A stretch of DNA of 64,000 bases from Galbibacter sp048266365 (GTDB lineage Bacteria; Bacteroidota; Bacteroidia; Flavobacteriales; Flavobacteriaceae). The stretch lies in NCBI RefSeq assembly GCF_048266365.1, contig NZ_JBLWZP010000002.1, positions 372,001-436,000 of the forward strand, in the 5' to 3' direction. A program made the translations under genes and the position numbers. Shown one piece after another: positions 1-8,600 of the stretch (the first letter of the stretch is position 1; each line of letters starts with the position of its first letter). The notes beneath the pieces are model-generated. The model saw nothing but the letters and a program-made list of their open reading frames with translations, ran no database searches and had not been told where the DNA came from.

Positions 1-1423
1 CCTTAAAATGGCTTATTTGAACTTTACTGATGAGCTTTTGAAGTCTTTTTTTAGTCCGTATAAGTTGATCTGTACTGCGAACAATTCCGGCATTCTCAGA
101 CATTATAAGCTGAAGCTGTACAATTTTTTGTTGAACCCCTTCAGATTCCTCAACGAACCTAAAAGGAGTAGCTCTATTTTGAATGGGAGCTACAAGATCA
201 TGATCTTCAGAAAAATTCTCTCGATGAAAATCAAATATAGAATGGGCATACACTAAGGCTTCCAAGAGAGAGTTCGAAGCTAAACGGTTTGCTCCGTGAA
301 GACCAGTACTGGAACATTCTCCACAAGCAAATAAATTCATCAAGCTGGTTTTCCCTTGGGGGTCCACGACAATACCGCCACATAAATAATGAACTGCTGG
401 CACTACAGGGATCCAGTCCTTTGAAACATCTATGCCTCTTTGTAAACAGGTATCATAAATGGTAGGAAATTGCTTTTTAAATTCTTCATGGTCAAGATGG
501 GTACAGTCTAAATAGACACATTTCTCTTTGGACAATACCAATTCTGAATGTATCGCTCTGGACACGATATCTCGTGAGGCTAGTTCACCTCTGGGATCAT
601 AATCAAGTGTAAATCGATAAGCTTTTGAATTTCTAAGATAAGCTCCATGTCCGCGGACTGCTTCAGATATTAAAAAAGATGTTCCCGAACCCTTCTCGAA
701 ATAGACCGTAGGATGAAATTGGATAAATTCCATAGCACTAACCTCAGCCTTGGCTCTAAGGGCCATCGCAATACCATCTCCGGTTGCAATTGAAGGATTG
801 GTGGTATGTGCATACAACTGCCCTATTCCACCGGTTGCCATGGTTGTAGTTTGAGCTTGAATAAAAAAGATTTTTAGGGAATTCTGATTGAAGATATAGG
901 CTCCTGTTACTGAGACTTGTTTGCCATCATCACTTGAGATTCTGGTCTGTAAATCGATGGCAAAACAGTGTTCTAGAACTTTAATGTTTTCAAGAGCTTG
1001 AATTTTCTTGGTTAATGCACGTTCTATTTCGCGACCCGTAGCGTCTAAGTGATGTACGATCCGGTGCTGGGTATGTCCTCCTTCTCTGCAAAGCAGCAAT
1101 TCTTCATTGGGATCTCGATCAAATCGCGTTCCCCATGCTAGAAGTTCATTTACACGTATAGGTCCTTGTTTGACAACCTGTTGTACCACTTTCAGATCAC
1201 ACAAACCATCACCAGCTCTTAAGGTATCATCTATGTGTTTTTGAAAAGAATCCTGGTCTTTATCCAGCACCACTGCAACCCCACCTTGCGCAAAACGAGT
1301 ATTGGATTCACCTACCTTTGTGACTATTGTTATTGTTTTAGATGGAAAATATTCTGCCAATTTGATGGCCAAGGTCATACCTGCAACACCCGAGCCTATG
1401 ATTAGGAAATTTGTATGTATCAT
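1..1423 (-). CDS. nadB: L-aspartate oxidase, C-terminus cut by window edge
   Basis: FAD-dependent oxidation of L-aspartate to iminoaspartate, the first step of de novo NAD synthesis in the cytoplasm. The frame is open from an ATG at 1423 to the left edge, giving 474 codons of an expected 520 to 530. It starts with a dinucleotide-binding GSGVAG motif at about residue 10, followed by RFAQGGVAV, the EFIQFHPT segment, and CGECSSTGLHGANRLASNSL, all typical of NadB and the succinate dehydrogenase flavoprotein family. The start lies 3 bases after the nadA stop, so the two genes are surely one transcript. NadB hands its unstable product to NadA. The identity is secure; only the C-terminal helical end is unseen. 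Confidence 0.95.
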   Translation of the reverse strand, partial: MIHTNFLIIGSGVAGMTLAIKLAEYFPSKTITIVTKVGESNTRFAQGGVAVVLDKDQDSFQKHIDDTLRAGDGLCDLKVVQQVVKQGPIRVNELLAWGTRFDRDPNEELLLCREGGHTQHRIVHHLDATGREIERALTKKIQALENIKVLEHCFAIDLQTRISSDDGKQVSVTGAYIFNQNSLKIFFIQAQTTTMATGGIGQLYAHTTNPSIATGDGIAMALRAKAEVSAMEFIQFHPTVYFEKGSGTSFLISEAVRGHGAYLRNSKAYRFTLDYDPRGELASRDIVSRAIHSELVLSKEKCVYLDCTHLDHEEFKKQFPTIYDTCLQRGIDVSKDWIPVVPAVHYLCGGIVVDPQGKTSLMNLFACGECSSTGLHGANRLASNSLLEALVYAHSIFDFHRENFSEDHDLVAPIQNRATPFRFVEESEGVQQKIVQLQLIMSENAGIVRSTDQLIRTKKRLQKLISKVQISHFK

Positions 1424-1426
1424 GGC

Positions 1427-2350
1427 TTAGGATAATTCTAACATTCGAAGTATGGGTGCAATCGCTTTTTGCTGTACACTTGGATGGATATCAATTTGAG
1501 GAGTTTCATTTAATAAGCAATTGTAGAGCTTTTCCAAAGTATTTAACTTCATAAACGCACATTCACTACAGGCGCAATGATTATCTTCCTCGGCAGGTGC
1601 TGGGATTAAAAGCGTAGTAGGCACCTCTTGTTGCATTTTGTAAAGAATTCCTGCTTCAGTGGCAACAATATAGTCATAGGTAGGATTTTCTTTTACATAC
1701 CTTATCATTCCAGCCGTGGAACCCACATAGGAAGCTGTTTCCAAAATATGAGATTCAGACTCCGGATGTGCAATTATTTTAGAACCTGGATAAGACTGAT
1801 ATAATTTCATTAATTTGTCAAAGGAGAATGCCTCATGGACAATACATGATCCATCCCAAAGTAACATTTCCCTATTGGTCTTTTTTTGAATATACTTTCC
1901 TAAGTTCCGATCAGGTGCAAATAATATGGGCACATCTCTGTGAACGGAATTGACGATTTGTTCCGCATTTGAAGAGGTGCAAACCAGATCACTCATCGCT
2001 TTTATCTCTGCAGCACAGTTGATATAGGTAATTACAACATGATCAGGATGTTGATCTATTACTTTTTTAAAAGCTTCTGGCGGACAAGAGTCTGCCAAAG
2101 AACAGCCCGCAGCAAGATCGGGTAACAACACCTTTTTTGAAGGATTTAAAATCTTAGCAGTCTCTGCCATGAAGTGAACGCCTGCAAAAACTATAATCTC
2201 TGCATTAGAAGAAATAGCTTGTTGTGATAGCCCTAGACTATCACCAACAAAATCAGCGACTTCTTGAATTTCGGTAGATTGATAATAATGTGCCAGAATT
2301 ACAGCATTTTTCTTCTTTTTTAATTCTGCTATTTTTTGGGAAAGATCCAT
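1427..2350 (-). CDS. nadA: Quinolinate synthase A
   Basis: Condenses iminoaspartate with dihydroxyacetone phosphate to quinolinate, using a [4Fe-4S] cluster. The protein is 307 residues from the ATG at 2350, with MDLSQKIAELK at the start. The frame is open further upstream to 2464, but those extra 38 residues are hydrophobic and unlike the family, so the internal start is preferred. Cluster cysteines are visible in the motifs AAGCSLADSC, LVCTSSNAE and CACSEC. The HYYQ motif near the N-terminus and the VHFMAETAKIL motif are also typical. It is the first gene of a nadA-nadB operon with a 3-base gap. Confidence 0.95.
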   Translation of the reverse strand: MDLSQKIAELKKKKNAVILAHYYQSTEIQEVADFVGDSLGLSQQAISSNAEIIVFAGVHFMAETAKILNPSKKVLLPDLAAGCSLADSCPPEAFKKVIDQHPDHVVITYINCAAEIKAMSDLVCTSSNAEQIVNSVHRDVPILFAPDRNLGKYIQKKTNREMLLWDGSCIVHEAFSFDKLMKLYQSYPGSKIIAHPESESHILETASYVGSTAGMIRYVKENPTYDYIVATEAGILYKMQQEVPTTLLIPAPAEEDNHCACSECAFMKLNTLEKLYNCLLNETPQIDIHPSVQQKAIAPILRMLELS

Positions 2351-2544
2351 AGTTATTGCATTCAATTTTGCGCATAAAATTAGAAACAACAAAATCAAAT
2401 TTCTATGATCAAGGTCATAAATATATAAATTTTCACCGCTAATTAGAAAGCTTCCTAACAACACAGTAAGTAGCTTAAGGGCTCAAAAGTATTTCAGGAG
2501 CACTTAAAATTTACAACCCATTATTTCTAATCTAATTGTGGAAT

Positions 2545-5244
2545 CTACAATGCTATTTCGATGCTTGTTTTACTTTTACCCAATGGAATTTTGTACCTAC
2601 CTCTTTCTTGAGTAAAGGGAAGTTTAATTTCTTTATTGGCGCTCAAGTATGCAGTAGGGGTATGCTCACTTTCAGGATCTAGATTAAGTTTAATACGGTT
2701 TTTTTTGGTATCATATTCCACACTATGAATGGTACCAGCATCTAAAGTAATCAGCAATTGCTCCGCAGCAATAAAAACTTGATTTTTAGATGCCGTTGTA
2801 AGGGTCATCTCTACTTTCTTGCCTTGCTTAGTAATATTACCACCAAAACCTAGCCAACCGAAAGTTTCAGAATTGATCAAATATGCCGCTGAATTTATCG
2901 CATATCCGAAAAATCCAGAACCGTAATCACCAGAAAGGTAGTCGATCTCCAAAGTACTTGGAAAGGAGTGAAATGCTGCTGGAGCGAATCCATCTTGGGT
3001 GATATTCGCAATCGCTCCTAATCTTCCTCCATAACCAATTCTCAAAAGATATAAATCATCTGGAGAATTCTGATAAGCTTTTAAAACCGGTATGGCATTA
3101 AGTGCCGATCCATAATGATGAATTTGCCGTTCAATTCGAGATAGTTTTCCTCCATATAAGAAATCCCAATAGCGTCTGGCATTACCGTTATACGCCCAAT
3201 GTGGCATAGTCGGCATATAAGCCAATATGGCATTTAAAGTAATTGTTGCTTTTTGATCATAACCAAAATAATCCGACCACATAAACACCTCTTCTTGACC
3301 TGTAGAGTCCCATGGCATTTCACTTCCAAAAGGATAATTAAGTGACTTCCAATGATCAGCTCTTTTCTTCATTGCTTCCTCCAAAGTAGCAGCAATGGTA
3401 TCCATACCTTCTCGCTTCAAATCCATAAGAACTTCGAGAAATATTGTCCCTTCCATCTGCCCGAATTGTGCGTAATATGGAGCGAGCTCGGTCATGGCCA
3501 TAGCCGTATGATATGCCTGTTTTAAATACCAATCCCAAGATTGTGTATCAACCATTTTGTTGTGAAATCGTGCTAAACGGTATTGTACCCAATAGGCAGC
3601 GGTCACATGAGGATAATTGTATGACCGTCCAGGGTCATTGGCATGCTTGTGATCCCAAGCCGCCCAGGTATTGTAATTTATACTATCATTATAAGTCCCT
3701 TTTGGAAGGCTATCAGATTGGTAATAGAACATACTTTTCTTTACACCATATTTGTTTTTCCCTGAATTGTACTGAATGCCACCCCACATCGTTTGGTGTA
3801 CAAAGCTTGTCATTTTATCCATCTGATTTTGGTCAGGCTGAACATATTGCTTCATCATTGCAGCAAGCCAGCTACCTGCACCACCTTCATCACTGAGCCC
3901 GGCAATCCAAGCTCGGCTGTCTTGTGTTTGTTGTCTTTTCATTTGATAATCATAAGAAATTACCGAAGGAGCTCTATTAAAGCGATCATCCTTTTGATCA
4001 AACCATTGCTCGGTGGTTAAAAAATTTCCCATATCACTAACCACATCCTCCTCGGATTTGATGACCTTGTAGTGTATAGTTTGTTGCTTTCCATCCTCAT
4101 ATACGATGGATACCCGAGCTCGTCCCCACTTCTGTGGCGCCACAGCATACTTGGTATATCCATTTTTAAGAATCTCACTTGGTGAGATCGTTAAAGCGTT
4201 CTCAGGTGTTACCTTAATGGATTCAATAGGACTAGGCCATTTTAAAAACAGGCTACCTTCAACGTCCATTGGTAGTACATAACCTGGGATTCCAACTGCT
4301 ACAGGCAAATGATGATCAACCAGACGTTCCGAAATCGATCTCAGATCGTTGGCCAGGGTAAACTTAAGCGCAAATTCTTTAGCCTCTCCTGGCTTTAAAA
4401 AAGCAGAAGTTGGTGTGTTCCACTGTTGTACTCCCTTCCACTGATTTTCAGCATATGATTTGCTCAGTGCCATCCATTCATGGAAGCCCTCAAAGACAAT
4501 ACTCCTTGGGGTCAGATCGTCTAATAATGGACGATACGCCTCAAAAGGCATATTCTCCTTTGGGATTACCAATAATGCTTTTCCTTTTCCATGAAGATGC
4601 TTCACTTCTAGATAACCAGCATCCAAGCCGATATAGGGGTCAAAGAACACATTATCTGCATGAGCTTCATCCAAGGATTTTCCTTCAAGTATATTGTTGA
4701 AAACCATAGGCACTCCAAGAGCTCCCAATTCTACTGTTGTATTTGAAGTATTCGTGATCACGAACCTCAAAACCAAGTCCCCATGATCTTCTTGGTAATA
4801 ACGCTTGATATTCACGGGCATGCGCTCAGGAAATGTGTTTGCCAAATCCGAAGCAGCTAAAACATCCCCATGAGCCAAAAGTGGCGTAACCCTCGCTCTG
4901 TGGTAGGCCGAAGAATAAGAATTCCACGACCCTTCATTAGTCCTAAGCGTTATATTAATATCCCCTAGATGATACAGACTATCCTTATCACGAATCTCTA
5001 TACGTTCCCCTGGTGTAAAATCAAATCCCTCTTCACCATTGGCAAATAAACCTGCAACAGTTTGAGAGCTATTAACTAATTTTAATGTAAAGTTCGCGGT
5101 CTCAACTTTAGAATAGCCTTGTTCGAGTCCAAGAGTTGCTTTCCGGCTTTTAATTTTATCCCAATATTGCTGTGCGTTCAGACCTATTGAACACATTAAA
5201 ACTATCATAAATACCAGATAATTCTTTGAGTAGCTGTATTTCAT
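2545..5244 (-). CDS. Large secreted protein, probable DUF5695 family, carbohydrate-related
   Basis: A protein of about 899 residues with an N-terminal signal peptide (hydrophobic LVFMIVLMCSIGLNAQ, cleavage near residue 27), so probably periplasmic or exported. The N-terminal half looks beta-rich. The C-terminal half (about residues 450 to 800) is rich in Trp, Tyr and helical segments, such as SYNYPHVTAAYWVQYRLARF and EEVFMWSDYFGYDQKA, reminiscent of an alpha/alpha-toroid enzyme. From memory it resembles DUF5695 proteins of Bacteroidota; no catalytic residues are known to me. It is the third gene of a minus-strand run after the S9 peptidase and GH127 (305-base gap), so a role in the same glycan pathway is inferred. 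The start could also be the ATG at 5259, five codons upstream. Confidence 0.6.
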   Translation of the reverse strand: MKYSYSKNYLVFMIVLMCSIGLNAQQYWDKIKSRKATLGLEQGYSKVETANFTLKLVNSSQTVAGLFANGEEGFDFTPGERIEIRDKDSLYHLGDINITLRTNEGSWNSYSSAYHRARVTPLLAHGDVLAASDLANTFPERMPVNIKRYYQEDHGDLVLRFVITNTSNTTVELGALGVPMVFNNILEGKSLDEAHADNVFFDPYIGLDAGYLEVKHLHGKGKALLVIPKENMPFEAYRPLLDDLTPRSIVFEGFHEWMALSKSYAENQWKGVQQWNTPTSAFLKPGEAKEFALKFTLANDLRSISERLVDHHLPVAVGIPGYVLPMDVEGSLFLKWPSPIESIKVTPENALTISPSEILKNGYTKYAVAPQKWGRARVSIVYEDGKQQTIHYKVIKSEEDVVSDMGNFLTTEQWFDQKDDRFNRAPSVISYDYQMKRQQTQDSRAWIAGLSDEGGAGSWLAAMMKQYVQPDQNQMDKMTSFVHQTMWGGIQYNSGKNKYGVKKSMFYYQSDSLPKGTYNDSINYNTWAAWDHKHANDPGRSYNYPHVTAAYWVQYRLARFHNKMVDTQSWDWYLKQAYHTAMAMTELAPYYAQFGQMEGTIFLEVLMDLKREGMDTIAATLEEAMKKRADHWKSLNYPFGSEMPWDSTGQEEVFMWSDYFGYDQKATITLNAILAYMPTMPHWAYNGNARRYWDFLYGGKLSRIERQIHHYGSALNAIPVLKAYQNSPDDLYLLRIGYGGRLGAIANITQDGFAPAAFHSFPSTLEIDYLSGDYGSGFFGYAINSAAYLINSETFGWLGFGGNITKQGKKVEMTLTTASKNQVFIAAEQLLITLDAGTIHSVEYDTKKNRIKLNLDPESEHTPTAYLSANKEIKLPFTQERGRYKIPLGKSKTSIEIAL

Positions 5245-5549
5245 TGTTATGATTATCAATTAGTTAGCTTGTTTAATTTAAACACATTTTAGAAGTGCTT
5301 TGCTTTGGCACATCTAAAGGCAGATTGTTTCTGATACAAATTGTATACTCAATTTGGACATCTTCTTAATTTTCACTTTACCATAGAACATCCCGTCAGT
5401 TGGACTAATGGAATAATCCCTTGGGGTTCGGACTATTGATCCTTTTCTTAGATTAGCTACTAGAGATACCTTTGATGATTTGTGTCAATCAAAGATATAC
5501 TTTGCTATCGACGATCTTCACCAAGGCTTACTGCTGCTTCCAAAAGGTC

Positions 5550-8500
5550 TTAGTCCAGACTCACATCCAGATACACCGAATGACGCCCATAGGTTTCATA
5601 GAAAGGTTTAAACACTATACCCTTATAATTAAACTCTAAAGTAGATGGATCACCTTGAATGGACTTCCCTAAATGTTGGGCATCAAAAGTTACTTTACGC
5701 CACTCGGTTCTTGGTGCGTCTTCCTGAGCTGCAAGTAGAACAGGACCATAGAACAAGCTGGCAATGTTTTGTTGATCCATCACCGGCTCCAATCTAAATT
5801 CAAAAGGCATACGAATTTCAATAGTGTCGCCATTTCTCCATTTGCGATTGATACTTACGTAGCTTCCAGGGCTACTTTCGAGATCAATTTCTTTACCGTT
5901 GATTTTGACATAAAACCCATTTGTTGCCCAACTTGGAACCCTGATTTTTAGTTCAAAACTCCCTTTACCTTTAATCTTTAAAGTCGTATGATCTTCATTT
6001 GGAAAGGAGGTGATCTGATCAATTTGAATATTACGCTGAGTCCAATCAAGTCTAGAGGGAATAAAAAGATTAACATACAAGCTTTTATTATCCTTACTTT
6101 TAAAATAAATGGAATTCTGAAGCTTGGTGCTACTTTCAATGGCCGTACCATTACAACAGGTAAACCCTTTCATATCAGGATTACCAAAGTGTTTCACTGA
6201 TCCTGGCAAAAGAGGCACATGATAGGTGTTAGCTGGACTATCCTTAGCTACGGAAGCCAGTATATGATTGTACAGTCCACGTTCGTAATAATCCATCAAC
6301 TGAGCCTTGGGCTCAAAAAAGAATAAATTTCTGGTAAGTTTCAACATATTATAGGTTGCACAGGTTTCATTCTGACCGCCGGAAGAAAATCCATTTTCAT
6401 ACAGGGTGGCCGGCTGTGCTGGAAAACACTCTGCATTTGCAGGATTCCGTGCTCCTGCAACCCCTCCAATACTATACATATAATCATGGGTAGTTTTAAA
6501 CCAGAAATTGTCTGCAATTTTGAAATACTCCACTACATCGGTATCACGATACATTTCTAAAGCCCCAACAATTTGTGGAATATGTTGGTTGGCGTGTAAA
6601 CCTCTAAATGTATCTACATTCTTGGCCAAACCATGAGTATGTTGGGCATCACCATAAAACATTTTTATATTATCAAACAAAGTAGCAACCTCAAGATAGG
6701 GCTCAGTTCCACTAAGGCGATACAAGCGGGCCATAACTTCATTCATCCCGCCATATTCCCCAGCGATATAGCGATTCCACATACTAATAAGGGTTGGTGT
6801 TGGGAGCTCGCCAATTCGAGCAGCAACCCAGTCTCCCATACCCTGTGCAACAACTAGTGCTTTTTTGTTTCCGCTAATTTCATAGATATCTAACAGTCCT
6901 GCAAGTATCTTGTGTAGCGTATAATAAGGCGCCCATATTTGATCGTTCTGACCACCATAAGTGGCACCCCTTTCTAGCATGATAAACTGATCTGGTGGGT
7001 AGGCACTAATATAGCCCTTCCCCCAATTCCAATAATCATTTCTAATCCCTTGTTCACTTAAATCAGAGTCATAGCCGGATTTCCCAGGTCCAAAAGGTAC
7101 CTCTCTGGGATCTGAAACAAAATCTCCTCCTGGAGTTTTAGGCTCACCAGATAATTTTGATAAATCGTATAAGGTTTCAACCATATACTCCATCTTTTTT
7201 GCAAACACATCCTGAAGTTCCTTATTGTAGGTACTACTGGCATAGGCTTGGGCAATTGCACTAAGGTAATGCCCGCTAGCATGCCCTCTTAGTTTGGTTT
7301 CTTGAGAATCCCAAACCCCTAAAGGCTCTGCTCCATGTGGTTGCTCTACCCCAAAAGCATTTCGAAACATGTATAAAAATGAATCTGAATTGGTTTGTGC
7401 TAAAGCGCCAATAAACTTATCCCTGTTCTCAATAAACTTGGTCTGCTCTCCATGGGGGCCTTTGTTTAATCGTACCTGGCTTAATTTAAAGGGTTCTAAA
7501 ATACGTTGGGGAGCCTTGATGGGCATTTGTTTTACGGTAACTGTTGCCTTAGGTTGTAATGGTGAACCTGAAATTCTGCCGACAAGAGTATAAGTCCCTT
7601 CTTGTTGAACCTTGTGATTATCCTCTGGCGTAGGCCATATAACACGAACTTTAGTGTTGTCAACCCCTGTGTTGTACTGTGCGTCTAAATAGGCTGGTAA
7701 TCGCGGTAGTTCTCCTACATTAGTACGAACCTGGATATCCTCAACGCTTTTCAAGTACGCAATATAAAGCTCAGGTGTTTGCGCATGGAAACCTGGTAAT
7801 TTATCTTCATTTTCTTGACGCTCATTTACCACAGCTTCCCCTTGTAAAGCAGTGTGATATATCCGCTCTACCTGTTGTGCACTCAAAGCAACATGATACA
7901 TTCTAAAATCATGAAGCTTTACATCTCCCTTTCTTTCACTCCCATACAGCGATTGTCCAATATAAAATTGATTGTTCTTGGTATTACTCAAATCAAACAC
8001 TTGGTTTAAAGCTATATTAGTTATAGTTGTAGTTTCCTCTAATTTCCCATCCACATAAAGCTCAAAATCACTTTTAACAATATTAAAGATCACTACAAAG
8101 TGATGCCAATTATTTAACTTCAAGCCTTGTTTTTTTGTTTGTATTTGATTACCATCTGCAATTACCTCAGCAATTAAATTACCCTTGGAAAGTCCTATTG
8201 AAAAATGATTCTTTGTATTAACACCAAAATCTAATAAACTTAAGGTCTGCTCAGAATCTGATAAAAACCACCCTGAAATGGTCAAAGATTCCTCAGCACC
8301 TATTAATGCTCCAGGAAGTTTGATGAAGTTCTTATCAGCGCTCTGCAAGGACAATACTTTTCCAAAAACAGCATCATCCGCAAAAACTACTTCACTACCT
8401 TGTAACTCGGCATGAAGATTATTTCGTGACCAATCCCTTAGATTCTCATCGAAAACGTAACGGGCTGTTAAGGCCGTTTCTCCAATCCCATCCAGAATCT

Positions 8501-8585
8501 GATCACCTTCCTGAGCCTTTAATCCAAAGGTATGTAACCAACAAAGACTCCATATGATAAGTGTAAATAAATTAGCTAGCTTCAT
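5550..8585 (-). CDS. GH127 beta-L-arabinofuranosidase-type enzyme with LamG and Ig-like domains
   Basis: Secreted glycoside hydrolase of 1011 residues, with a signal peptide ending near LKAQ (residue 25). Domains in order are a LamG/concanavalin-like sandwich (about 35 to 250), a Big_4-like Ig domain (about 280 to 355), then a DUF1680/GH127 catalytic (alpha/alpha)6 barrel with beta domains. The family's zinc site is visible as NETC (Glu and Cys near residue 737) and TCC near 805, whose first Cys corresponds to the catalytic nucleophile of the characterised HypBA1 enzyme. GH127 enzymes remove beta-L-arabinofuranose, for example from hydroxyproline-linked arabinans. It lies 15 bases after the S9 peptidase gene. 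Other GH127-like specificities cannot be excluded. Confidence 0.85.
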   Translation of the reverse strand: MKLANLFTLIIWSLCWLHTFGLKAQEGDQILDGIGETALTARYVFDENLRDWSRNNLHAELQGSEVVFADDAVFGKVLSLQSADKNFIKLPGALIGAEESLTISGWFLSDSEQTLSLLDFGVNTKNHFSIGLSKGNLIAEVIADGNQIQTKKQGLKLNNWHHFVVIFNIVKSDFELYVDGKLEETTTITNIALNQVFDLSNTKNNQFYIGQSLYGSERKGDVKLHDFRMYHVALSAQQVERIYHTALQGEAVVNERQENEDKLPGFHAQTPELYIAYLKSVEDIQVRTNVGELPRLPAYLDAQYNTGVDNTKVRVIWPTPEDNHKVQQEGTYTLVGRISGSPLQPKATVTVKQMPIKAPQRILEPFKLSQVRLNKGPHGEQTKFIENRDKFIGALAQTNSDSFLYMFRNAFGVEQPHGAEPLGVWDSQETKLRGHASGHYLSAIAQAYASSTYNKELQDVFAKKMEYMVETLYDLSKLSGEPKTPGGDFVSDPREVPFGPGKSGYDSDLSEQGIRNDYWNWGKGYISAYPPDQFIMLERGATYGGQNDQIWAPYYTLHKILAGLLDIYEISGNKKALVVAQGMGDWVAARIGELPTPTLISMWNRYIAGEYGGMNEVMARLYRLSGTEPYLEVATLFDNIKMFYGDAQHTHGLAKNVDTFRGLHANQHIPQIVGALEMYRDTDVVEYFKIADNFWFKTTHDYMYSIGGVAGARNPANAECFPAQPATLYENGFSSGGQNETCATYNMLKLTRNLFFFEPKAQLMDYYERGLYNHILASVAKDSPANTYHVPLLPGSVKHFGNPDMKGFTCCNGTAIESSTKLQNSIYFKSKDNKSLYVNLFIPSRLDWTQRNIQIDQITSFPNEDHTTLKIKGKGSFELKIRVPSWATNGFYVKINGKEIDLESSPGSYVSINRKWRNGDTIEIRMPFEFRLEPVMDQQNIASLFYGPVLLAAQEDAPRTEWRKVTFDAQHLGKSIQGDPSTLEFNYKGIVFKPFYETYGRHSVYLDVSLD

Positions 8586-8600
8586 TTAATTAGTTTTAGT

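Noticed and set aside
3513..4700. Several ORFs of 60 to 127 residues on the opposite strand of the DUF5695-like gene
   Set aside because: They lie fully inside a long, well-formed coding gene and show no signal peptide, motif or start context.
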